Positions 6,230 through 11,592 of a DNA stretch of 23,697 nucleotides are shown here, one piece after another. The notes beneath the pieces are model-generated. The model saw nothing but the letters and a program-made list of their open reading frames with translations. It was not told where the DNA came from and searched no databases. The stretch spans positions 1 to 23,697 of the IMG/VR virus record IMGVR_UViG_3300042868_004720; one strand, 5' to 3'. The stretch is from a virus. The stretch's first letter is position 1. Every line of letters starts with the position of its first letter. A program made the position numbers and the translations under genes.

Positions 6230-6724
6230 ATGATTTACGGAAAATTAGCAAAAGCAAAAAAAGAAATGGGTAAAGTTTTTAAGAATAGCAAGAACCCGCA
6301 CTACAAAAATTCATATGTGGATATTAACGGACTTCTTGAAGCAGTTGAACCAATCCTATTAGAAAATGGTTTACTACTCTTACAACCTATTTTAAATGGA
6401 AAAGTAATAACACAAATAATAGATGTAGAATCTGGTGAAAAGATTGAAAGCATAATTGAGTTAGATGGTGCAATGAATGCTCAGCAACGTGGTTCTCAAA
6501 TTACATATTATAGAAGATACACTTTACAAAGCATTTTAAGTTTGTCAACTACAGATGACGACGGTAATTTAGCAAGTCAACCGCAAAAGCCTTTAATGAG
6601 TGATGCGCAATACGAAAAGTTTATCGAGCGTTTACAATTAGATCCAAAGGTATTAGACAAAGCACGTCAACAATTTGTATTCACGACTCAACAAGAGATT
6701 GAGATAAAAGAGATATTAGGATGA
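6230..6724 (+). CDS. ERF-family single-strand annealing protein
   Basis: A 164-residue recombinase of the ERF superfamily (P22 Erf-like), which anneals complementary single strands during recombination and genome circularisation. The N-terminal core shows the pattern K-N-P-H-Y-K-N-S-Y-V-D-I-N-G-L-L (about 21-36) and the family signature G-S-Q-I-T-Y-Y-R-R-Y-T-L (88-99), followed by D-D-D-G-N (109-113). It is short for the family, with a small C-terminal tail. Neighbours Gp157 and the DUF3127 protein are common partners in such phage recombination modules. Its stop overlaps the next ORF by ATGA. Confidence 0.9.
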   Translation: MIYGKLAKAKKEMGKVFKNSKNPHYKNSYVDINGLLEAVEPILLENGLLLLQPILNGKVITQIIDVESGEKIESIIELDGAMNAQQRGSQITYYRRYTLQSILSLSTTDDDGNLASQPQKPLMSDAQYEKFIERLQLDPKVLDKARQQFVFTTQQEIEIKEILG

Positions 6725-6873
6725 GTAGAGTATATGATTTTTACAGAACACCAGACCAAAGCGAAATTGAGCATGAAGAAATGCTAAGTTATTTGGAATG
6801 GTATCAAGAACAAAAAGAGAAACAAAACGAAAAGCAAAAAGAAGATGAAAACACTATATCAGATAAACAATGA
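6721..6873 (+). CDS. small charged hypothetical protein
   Basis: A 50-residue ORF read directly from the bases. Its ATG overlaps the ERF stop as ATGA, and its 3' end overlaps the Gp157 gene by 29 bases. The N-terminal half contains Y-D-F-Y-R-T-P-D, and the C-terminal half is a K/Q/E-rich helix. The K/Q/E stretch is encoded by bases 6818-6839, which repeat the A-rich leader of the promoter at 5760 and lie just upstream of the Gp157 start. The tight ERF-to-Gp157 fit supports a real gene, but no family is recognised. Confidence 0.6.
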   Translation: MSRVYDFYRTPDQSEIEHEEMLSYLEWYQEQKEKQNEKQKEDENTISDKQ

Positions 6874-7333
6874 TTATTACGACCTAATAAGTCAAATAGA
6901 GTTAGCAGAAGGTGAACTAACACCTGAGTTAGAAAGTGCTTTAGAAATCAATAAAAACGAATTAGAAGTAAAATCTATTGCGTATGTAGAAGTAATTAAG
7001 CAACGAGAATCATTTAACACACGCATAGATGATGAAATAAAACGATTACAGGCATTAAAAAAGCAAAATGATAATCTTATACTACGATTAAAAAATAACC
7101 TTTTAAATGCAGTTAATTTGTTTGGTAACTTTGAAGCAGGATTTTTGAAATTTAGCACAAGAAAATCAAAACAAGTAGAAGTGAATTGCGACCCTAACGA
7201 CTTACCAAAAGAATTTAAAGTGGTAAAAGTAACTGAAACACCAGATAAGAATGCAATTAAGAAAGCAATAGAGCAAGGTCAAGAAGTTTCAGGGTGTAGA
7301 ATAGTAGAAAACATAAATCTAACAATCAAATGA
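6845..7333 (+). CDS. Siphovirus Gp157 family protein
   Basis: A 162-residue protein of the Gp157 family (first described in Streptococcus thermophilus phages), of uncertain function and usually found next to recombination or SSB genes. The N-terminal two thirds form a long coiled coil with the family's L-x-x-I-x-x-D-Y-Y start and the R-I-D-D-E-I-K-R-L segment. The C-terminal part carries F-L-K-F-S-T-R-K-S, L-P-K-E-F and P-D-K-N-A-I-K-K-A-I-x-x-G, the usual family ending. It overlaps the upstream 50-residue ORF by 29 bases and the downstream RlpA gene by ATGA. Confidence 0.85.
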   Translation: MKTLYQINNDYYDLISQIELAEGELTPELESALEINKNELEVKSIAYVEVIKQRESFNTRIDDEIKRLQALKKQNDNLILRLKNNLLNAVNLFGNFEAGFLKFSTRKSKQVEVNCDPNDLPKEFKVVKVTETPDKNAIKKAIEQGQEVSGCRIVENINLTIK

Positions 7334-7653
7334 AAAAATTAATATTAATAGGGGCGTTATTCCTAACGTCCTTTACTTTTAACGCGACTTATTACGGAGA
7401 AAACTTTCACGGCAACGTAACTTTCTCAGGTGAAAAGTTCGATATGAATAAAATGACAGCAGCAAGTAATCATTTTCCAATAGGCACGAAACTAAAGGTA
7501 ACAAACAAAGAAAACGGAAAGAGTGTTATTGTACGAATTAATGACAAAGGTGCTATGTCAAAGTATACGATTGATTTATCGAAAGCCGCATTCAAACGAA
7601 TAGCAGAATTAAAAACAGGAATAATTGATGTCAAGGTTAAAGTTATAAAGTAA
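7330..7653 (+). CDS. exported RlpA-like double-psi beta-barrel protein
   Basis: A 107-residue protein: signal peptide (M-K-K, hydrophobic core 4-17) followed by a compact RlpA-like barrel. Family landmarks are A-T-Y-Y-G (19-23), F-H-G near 26, the K-M-T-A-A-S segment, P-I-G-T-K-L-K-V-T-N, V-R-I-N-D-K-G with the conserved aspartate, and I-D-L-S-K-A-A-F. Bacterial RlpA proteins bind or cleave naked peptidoglycan glycans, so this protein could act on the wall during lysis or alter septation. It lacks a lipobox and an SPOR domain. It is unusual in a recombination operon. Catalytic activity cannot be read from the sequence. Confidence 0.8.
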   Translation: MKKLILIGALFLTSFTFNATYYGENFHGNVTFSGEKFDMNKMTAASNHFPIGTKLKVTNKENGKSVIVRINDKGAMSKYTIDLSKAAFKRIAELKTGIIDVKVKVIK

Positions 7654-7755
7654 TCCAACTAAAAGCCTTCCTTAAAAGTTGACGAATGAGTAAAGCTAAT
7701 ACAGTGGTGTGTATTTTCATTGGTAGCCGAGTTGGATAAATTAATTTAATGAAAA
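7653..7755. other. non-coding region with crossing inverted repeats
   Basis: The 166-base gap before thyX holds two 8-bp perfect inverted repeats that interlock: ATCCAACT (7653-7660) with AGTTGGAT (7730-7737), and TTTTCATT (7714-7721) with AATGAAAA (7748-7755). A small hairpin AATACA/TGTATT (7698-7703, 7710-7715) lies between them. The a-b-a'-b' order is that of leaders A and B, but there is no promoter in front and no T-run behind. It could be a 3' UTR structure of the upstream operon or a protein-binding site. Not a tRNA: no T-arm can be folded. Confidence 0.35.
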
Positions 7756-7765
7756 GTAATAAAAA

Positions 7766-7797
7766 AGTAATTTATAAAGATATATTGATTATATTTG
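7766..7797 (+). promoter_or_regulatory. promoter for thyX and the nucleotide-metabolism operon
   Basis: The -7 box TATATTTG is at 7790-7797, with AGTAATTTA (7766-7774) upstream in place of a classical TTG -33 box. From -7 to the start codon it closely matches the promoter at 5760 (ATTATATTTGTWGAAACAAAAA), so the two units are probably co-regulated. Expected +1 is near 7802, leaving about 18 A-rich bases before the thyX ATG. Confidence 0.7.
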
Positions 7798-7819
7798 TTG
7801 AAACAAAAAGCAAAGCAAA

Positions 7820-8458
7820 ATGAATGTTCAATTGTTAGAAACCTTTGGTAATGACTTAATGGTTGTGAATGCAGCAAGAGTTAGTTACGGAAAGAAGAAA
7901 GAAGTATTTGATTTAAATGACGAAAAATTAATCAAATATTTAGTAAATCACAAACACACTTCAGTGTTTAGACATCCACAATTACAATTTAGAATTAGAT
8001 GTAGTATTTACGTGGAAAGACAATTATTTAAGCATCAGGTTGGAATGAGTGCAAATAGTATTTCAGGACGTTATGTCGATTTCTCAGATACTTACACTAA
8101 AATCGAAACGTGGCGTAAACAATCTACAGATAGTAAACAAGGAAGTGATGGAAGCCTATGTTTGGTAAGTCAAGAAATTTGTAATATCATTCAAGACGAA
8201 ACAATACAATTTTGTAAGGATCAATACGACAGGTTAATTAAATTAGGTGTAAGCAAAGAACAAGCGAGAAGCGTATTACCATTGAATCTAAACACTCAAT
8301 TTATATGGACAGGCAGTCTACTATCATTTATCCATTTATTTAAGCTTAGACTTAAGAATGACGCTCAGCAAGAAACAAGGAAAGTAGTTGAATTGATGTT
8401 ACAACAAGTAAAAGAGAATGGAAGTTTTGAACAATCATTAAAAGCATTTGAATTATGA
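7820..8458 (+). CDS. thyX: flavin-dependent thymidylate synthase
   Basis: Makes dTMP from dUMP using methylene-tetrahydrofolate, FAD and NADPH, supplying thymidine for phage DNA. The 212-residue length fits ThyX. Landmarks are V-N-A-A-R-V-S-Y-G (16-24), H-x-S-V-F-R-H (46-52), and the signature region K-H-Q-V-G-M-S-A-N-S-I-S-G-R-Y (71-85), followed by the C-terminal A-R-x-V-L-P-L-N segment and A-Q-Q-E-T-R-K. The usual R-H-R opening of the signature reads K-H-Q here, and the F-E-H usual upstream reads F-R-H, so this is a diverged branch. It is the first gene of its operon, with stop/start overlap (ATGA) to the next gene. Confidence 0.88.
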   Translation: MNVQLLETFGNDLMVVNAARVSYGKKKEVFDLNDEKLIKYLVNHKHTSVFRHPQLQFRIRCSIYVERQLFKHQVGMSANSISGRYVDFSDTYTKIETWRKQSTDSKQGSDGSLCLVSQEICNIIQDETIQFCKDQYDRLIKLGVSKEQARSVLPLNLNTQFIWTGSLLSFIHLFKLRLKNDAQQETRKVVELMLQQVKENGSFEQSLKAFEL

Positions 8459-8742
8459 AAGCAAAAAGTAAAAGAGAATTAACACCAATACAAATAGACA
8501 CGTTAAATAGTATCTTTCAGTGTTGTTTGCTATTCCAAGTTTCATTACACAATTTAGAAAGTGTAAGTGATAGTGTAATATTTGTTAGAGAAAACAAAAG
8601 ACAACTAAACAAAACTTTGAAATGGTTAGAATCAATAGTTGAAACTTTAACCGCTCAGTTAGATATCTTTGAATCTGAAGAGTATGTTAAGATAGTAGCA
8701 GAAGTAGAAAAGCTTAGTAAATCCATTAAATTACAAGTATGA
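8455..8742 (+). CDS. hypothetical helical protein
   Basis: A 95-residue protein predicted to be almost entirely alpha-helical (heptad-like leucine and valine spacing from about 13 to 90), with two adjacent cysteines (C22-C23). No family recognised. It overlaps the thyX stop and the next start by four bases each (ATGA). Confidence 0.6.
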   Translation: MKAKSKRELTPIQIDTLNSIFQCCLLFQVSLHNLESVSDSVIFVRENKRQLNKTLKWLESIVETLTAQLDIFESEEYVKIVAEVEKLSKSIKLQV

Positions 8743-8933
8743 TAAAAGAGAATGAGTATTACCAAAATTGCACGCGCAAACAATTGGTAAAAGTAATTAA
8801 AAGCGAAGGTAACACCTTAATGTATCGAGTGATACATTCAGATTGTTATAACACGAAAACGGAATTCGTGAATACAAAAGTAAGGTTTGAAAATATTTAT
8901 TTAAAAGTTAATAACCCAGCACAATGGAACTAA
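8739..8933 (+). CDS. hypothetical protein, small beta-rich
   Basis: A 64-residue basic protein not recognised. The alternation of short hydrophobic strands (K-V-I-K, L-M-Y-R-V-I, V-R-F-E-N-I-Y-L-K-V) suggests a small beta-barrel such as an SH3- or KOW-like fold, which is inference only. It overlaps both neighbours (ATGA upstream, 10 bases downstream with the DUF3127 gene). Confidence 0.55.
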   Translation: MIKENEYYQNCTRKQLVKVIKSEGNTLMYRVIHSDCYNTKTEFVNTKVRFENIYLKVNNPAQWN

Positions 8934-9283
8934 ATGGTAAAGTAAAGAAAGTATTTCAAACTGTAAAAGTTACAGAGAAGTACTCAAAAAGAGAAGTAGT
9001 AATAACTACCAAAGATGGTATTTACGAACATGATATACTACTACATTGTAGTAACAATCAAACCGATTTATTAGATGGTATTCGAGTAGGTGATAATGTA
9101 GATTGTAAATTCAATTTAAAAGGTCGTGAATGGACTAATCCACAAGGTGAAGTAAAGTATTTCAATAGTCTTGAGTTATGGCAGATAAACGTACAAACGA
9201 AAGAAGAAACTACATTAGTAGCAAAGCCAACAGCTACTCAGGTAGTGAATGAAGTTGAAGATAACGGAGATCTACCTTTCTGA
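8924..9283 (+). CDS. DUF3127 OB-fold, SSB-like protein
   Basis: A 119-residue protein of the Bacteroidota DUF3127 family, thought to be a single-strand DNA-binding OB-fold. Visible family features are M-E-L-N-G-K-V-K-K-V at the start, K-R-E-V-V-I-T-T, the G-D-N-V-D-C-K-F-N-L-K-G-R-E-W strand pair and the F-N-S-L-E-L-W-Q-I segment. The last residues, E-D-N-G-D-L-P-F, mimic the acidic tip of bacterial SSB (D-D-I-P-F) that recruits partner proteins. No other SSB is seen in the window, so this probably covers ssDNA in replication and in ERF-mediated annealing. Its stop overlaps the next small ORF (TGATG). Confidence 0.8.
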   Translation: MELNGKVKKVFQTVKVTEKYSKREVVITTKDGIYEHDILLHCSNNQTDLLDGIRVGDNVDCKFNLKGREWTNPQGEVKYFNSLELWQINVQTKEETTLVAKPTATQVVNEVEDNGDLPF

Positions 9284-9426
9284 TGAATAAAGCAAAATTA
9301 TATAGATGGGGGATAGGTTCTAATCCCCTTTCAAAAATTCAATTGTTTTTAAAACGAAAGTTTAAAAGAACGCAATTATTAAAAGATATTAAACGAAAAT
9401 ATTATAAGAATGAAGAATACGATTAA
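9283..9426 (+). CDS. small very basic hypothetical protein
   Basis: A 47-residue ORF read from the bases. Its ATG shares an A with the DUF3127 stop (TGATG), and its end overlaps the MazG-type gene by 17 bases. Lysine and arginine make up about a third of residues (K-R-K-F-K-R-T), which suggests nucleic-acid binding, but no family is recognised. The perfect packing between neighbours supports it. Confidence 0.55.
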   Translation: MNKAKLYRWGIGSNPLSKIQLFLKRKFKRTQLLKDIKRKYYKNEEYD

Positions 9427-10093
9427 AGAAAATGATGTGTTAGTATGTAAACACGACTTTATAGATGATTACAGATTAATGTTTGAGAAAGGAAAAGAGT
9501 ACATGGTAAACGCAACCGAAAATTATTTCTTTTTAACAAGTGATTTTTATAAAGGTTACGAGTTAAACGAAACACTACAAAAGTATTTTAAACTAAAAGA
9601 AAAAACAGATAGCATAGTAGAAGATGTAATAAACCAATTTCGTAAACGTAGCCAGGTAGGTATTGAAAAGTATGGAACTACTTTAGCAGAAAACAACCAA
9701 GACGATTTTTTTGAGCATACTAAGCAAGAGCTTATGGACGCTGTTAACTACATTCAGAAGTTACAAACACAACGAAAAGAAAACACACAAGAAAAGGTTA
9801 TTGAATGGGCAAAAGAAAGACAATTGGTAAAGTTAGGTAATGCGCCGAAACAATTAATCAAACTATCTGAGGAGGTTGGAGAGTTAGGTAGTGCCTTTTT
9901 GAAAAATGATTTTAACGAAATTAAAGATGCAATAGGGGATATTCAAATCGTACTCATAATACTTTCTGAACAATTAGGAATAGACTATAACAAATGCTTA
10001 GAAGATGCTTATAACGTTATTAAAGATAGGAAAGGACGCACTGAAAATGGAACATTCATAAAAGATGAAAATAACGACAAAGAAAATAATTGA
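9410..10093 (+). CDS. MazG-type nucleotide pyrophosphohydrolase, multi-domain
   Basis: A 227-residue protein that probably hydrolyses (d)NTPs or ppGpp-like nucleotides to monophosphates. Three parts are visible: an N-terminal small beta domain (1-62) with V-L-V-C-K-H-D-F and K-G-K-E-Y; a helical segment (about 68-118) with G-I-E-K-Y-G-T-T-L and E-L-M-D-A-V-N-Y, as in phage MazG-like/dATP-hydrolase domains; and a C-terminal MazG domain (about 125-212) with the metal-binding E-E-V-G-E-L (154-159) and E170, D173, D177 in N-E-I-K-D-A-I-G-D. The two all-alpha NTPase-like segments in tandem are notable. It sits in the thyX operon, fitting control of nucleotide pools. Confidence 0.78.
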   Translation: MKNTIKENDVLVCKHDFIDDYRLMFEKGKEYMVNATENYFFLTSDFYKGYELNETLQKYFKLKEKTDSIVEDVINQFRKRSQVGIEKYGTTLAENNQDDFFEHTKQELMDAVNYIQKLQTQRKENTQEKVIEWAKERQLVKLGNAPKQLIKLSEEVGELGSAFLKNDFNEIKDAIGDIQIVLIILSEQLGIDYNKCLEDAYNVIKDRKGRTENGTFIKDENNDKENN

Positions 10094-10232
10094 TATTTTA
10101 GTTAGAGATTATTATTACGATAGAGAATATTTGACTAAAAACGAATATTATATAGAAGTAATAAAAGATACTCGCAACGTAATAAACGACATTTTAAAAT
10201 ATCAAAAAGGAATTAATATAAAAGGAAAATAA
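10065..10232 (+). CDS. small hypothetical protein
   Basis: A 55-residue ORF read from the bases, overlapping the MazG-type gene by 29 bases in another frame. It is basic, rich in tyrosine and isoleucine (R-D-Y-Y-Y-D-R-E-Y), helical-looking, and not recognised. The stop at 10230-10232 is followed by a T-rich stretch and an intrinsic terminator, so it is the last gene of the thyX operon. Confidence 0.55.
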   Translation: MKITTKKIIDILVRDYYYDREYLTKNEYYIEVIKDTRNVINDILKYQKGINIKGK

Positions 10233-10274
10233 TTAGTATATTTACATCGCTTTCGCTTTTGCTTTTTTCCAGTC

Positions 10275-10304
10275 AGCCCTAACATTAATTTGTTAGGGTT
10301 TTTT
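10275..10304 (+). terminator. intrinsic terminator closing the thyX operon
   Basis: Perfect 8-bp stem CCCTAACA (10277-10284) / TGTTAGGG (10291-10298) with a six-base loop, followed by six T residues (10299-10304). It is the cleanest terminator in the window. The 42 bases before it are pyrimidine-rich (repeated GCTTT) and contain no gene. A TATATTTA at 10237-10244 has no partner -33 box. Confidence 0.88.
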
Positions 10305-10314
10305 ATTATATTTG
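10289..10314 (+). promoter_or_regulatory. promoter overlapping the terminator, for the packaging operon
   Basis: The -7 box TATATTTG is at 10307-10314, directly after the terminator T-run. The only TTTG upstream (10289-10292) is inside the terminator loop and stem at a short 14-base spacing, so the -33 contact may be weak or the promoter may need an activator. The predicted +1 near 10319 coincides with an ATG, implying a leaderless message. Confidence 0.55.
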
Positions 10315-10318
10315 TCAT

Positions 10319-10411
10319 ATGAAAGTAAAACTTAAGCCAAAGTACTGTTTAATCTACATTGAAAGTGATTTTTACAACGGTGGAATAGAAATAATTTATT
10401 ATCTTAATTAA
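10319..10411 (+). CDS. 30-residue ORF, possibly leaderless
   Basis: The ATG lies five bases after the -7 box, where transcription is expected to start, and the ORF of 30 residues (M-K-V-K-L-K-P-K-Y-C, then Y-I-E-S-D-F-Y-N-G-G) ends one base before the ATG of the next gene. No family recognised. The exact fit between promoter and next gene argues for a translated peptide, possibly a leader for the operon. Its shortness keeps this uncertain. Confidence 0.45.
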   Translation: MKVKLKPKYCLIYIESDFYNGGIEIIYYLN

Positions 10412-10412
10412 A

Positions 10413-10649
10413 ATGAAATACGAAATATTAGCCCTTTTCACGAGTGTAATATTACACCACGAACTAAACATAGGTTACTACTTAAGAAAGGTCACAGGAA
10501 CGAGAATAAGTAAACCTATCAAACCATTAGATTGCTTCCCTTGTTTTACCTTTTGGATTAGTCTTCCATTTGGTTTGATTTTAAACGATCTTTATTTACC
10601 TTTAACAACGTTTTTAATAGCAAAAATATATGATACTATCAGCAATTAG
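10413..10649 (+). CDS. small membrane protein with C-x-x-C-x-x-F-W motif
   Basis: A 78-residue hydrophobic protein with probably two membrane segments (about 1-16 and 48-74) around a basic loop (R-K-V-T-G-T-R-I-S-K-P-I-K). The C-F-P-C-F-T-F-W motif at 41-48 opens the second segment. Similar short membrane proteins with this cysteine-tryptophan motif occur in Bacteroidota prophages, in my recollection, without known function. A holin role is conceivable but there is no endolysin next to it. Confidence 0.6.
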   Translation: MKYEILALFTSVILHHELNIGYYLRKVTGTRISKPIKPLDCFPCFTFWISLPFGLILNDLYLPLTTFLIAKIYDTISN

Positions 10650-10896
10650 TTTTGAATCTTACGAAAAGATAAAAGACAAACAAAACGAATCTAAGTTAAC
10701 AGATAACGAATTCTTACTTTTGAACGAAGTATATTCCGAAATAACGAAAAGACCAGTTACTAAAGGGTGTAATAACTGTTTACTTTCTGCATGGAAAATT
10801 ATAGAGAATTGGAAAGTTAGATTTTACGAAGAAACAAAATCAAAGTATTCAGTAGAACAACCAAAGAAAACGAGAACACGTAAAACAAAAGCGTAA
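10630..10896 (+). CDS. hypothetical protein
   Basis: An 88-residue protein not recognised. The middle has T-K-G-C-N-N-C-L (44-51) followed by a helix with W-K-I-I-E-N-W-K-V, and the C-terminus is strongly basic (K-K-T-R-T-R-K-T-K-A), suggesting nucleic-acid contact. It overlaps the membrane protein gene by 20 bases and the HAD gene by one base (TAATG). Its place just before the terminase genes suggests it belongs to the packaging operon. Confidence 0.6.
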   Translation: MILSAISFESYEKIKDKQNESKLTDNEFLLLNEVYSEITKRPVTKGCNNCLLSAWKIIENWKVRFYEETKSKYSVEQPKKTRTRKTKA

Positions 10897-11186
10897 TGAA
10901 AGTATCTTTTGACTACGATGGAACTTTAAGCACAAGAAAAGGAAAAGACTTAGCTATAAAAGAAAAAGCTAACGGAAATGAACTTTATCTTATCTCAGCA
11001 AGAAGTAAAGCAGGTTTACAACTATATAAAGACTGTCAAGAAGTCGGAATTAATAAAGATAAAATATACCTAACTGGTTCAAACGAAAAAAAGATTGAAA
11101 AGATTAAAGAATTAGGTATACAAAAACATTACGATAATAACAAAGACGTAATAGATAAATTAGGATCAATAGGAAAACTAATATAG
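10896..11186 (+). CDS. HAD-like phosphatase, small phage type
   Basis: A 96-residue protein with the HAD motif I F-D-Y-D-G-T-L (nucleophile D6, acid D8), a motif II serine in L-I-S-A-R-S (S34), and a late H-Y-D-N-N-K-D segment standing where motif IV is found. It lacks a cap domain and is about half the size of typical HAD enzymes. Small HAD proteins of this type are frequent in phages, and substrates may include nucleotides or polynucleotide 3'-phosphates. It overlaps the preceding gene by one base and ends one base before the terminase small subunit gene. Confidence 0.75.
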   Translation: MKVSFDYDGTLSTRKGKDLAIKEKANGNELYLISARSKAGLQLYKDCQEVGINKDKIYLTGSNEKKIEKIKELGIQKHYDNNKDVIDKLGSIGKLI

Positions 11187-11187
11187 T

Positions 11188-11592
11188 ATGGCAAAGCATA
11201 AATACATAGAGACTCCAGAAAAGCTATGGGAACTATTTGAAAAGTACAGAAACAAAGTACACGAAAATCCACGTTACAATTATCAATTAGATAAAATAGG
11301 TAATGTAATTCCAGTTCCTTTAAGAGTGCCTTTAACTATTGAAGGTTTTAAAAACTTTTGCTATAACGAAATAGGAAGCATCAAACATTATTTAGATAAT
11401 ACAGATAAAGCATATGAAGAATATCGACCTATCTGTTCACGTATAAAAGAAGAAATAAGGCAAGATCAGATTGAAGGTGGTATGGTAGGTCAATACAATC
11501 CAAGTATTACACAACGTTTAAACGGACTTACAGAGAAACAACAGATAGAGCAAACGATTATCGAGAAATTCGATTTTGATGGCAACGATTAA
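11188..11592 (+). CDS. terminase small subunit (gp3-like)
   Basis: A 134-residue protein of the DNA-packaging gp3-like small terminase type, which recognises the packaging site and feeds DNA to the large subunit. The pattern E-K-L-W-E-L-F-E-K-Y-R (11-21), P-L-T-I-E-G-F-K-N-F-C (around 50), the long helices, and the C-terminal M-V-G-Q-Y-N-P-S-I-T-Q-R-L-N-G-L are characteristic of the group. Its position immediately before the large terminase and a 14-base overlap with it support this. Confidence 0.85.
   Translation: MAKHKYIETPEKLWELFEKYRNKVHENPRYNYQLDKIGNVIPVPLRVPLTIEGFKNFCYNEIGSIKHYLDNTDKAYEEYRPICSRIKEEIRQDQIEGGMVGQYNPSITQRLNGLTEKQQIEQTIIEKFDFDGND

Noticed and set aside
7654-7737. A possible tRNA: 7-bp acceptor-like pairing over 84 bases and the phrase GCCGAGTTGG.
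   Set aside because: No T-arm, anticodon arm or D-arm can be folded at the required positions, and the D-loop-like phrase lies at the wrong end.
10233-10274. A pyrimidine-rich stretch with GCTTT repeats after a TATATTTA box, which might be a third leader like A and B.
   Set aside because: No complementary arm exists for the repeats, there is no -33 box, and only the downstream terminator hairpin is supported.
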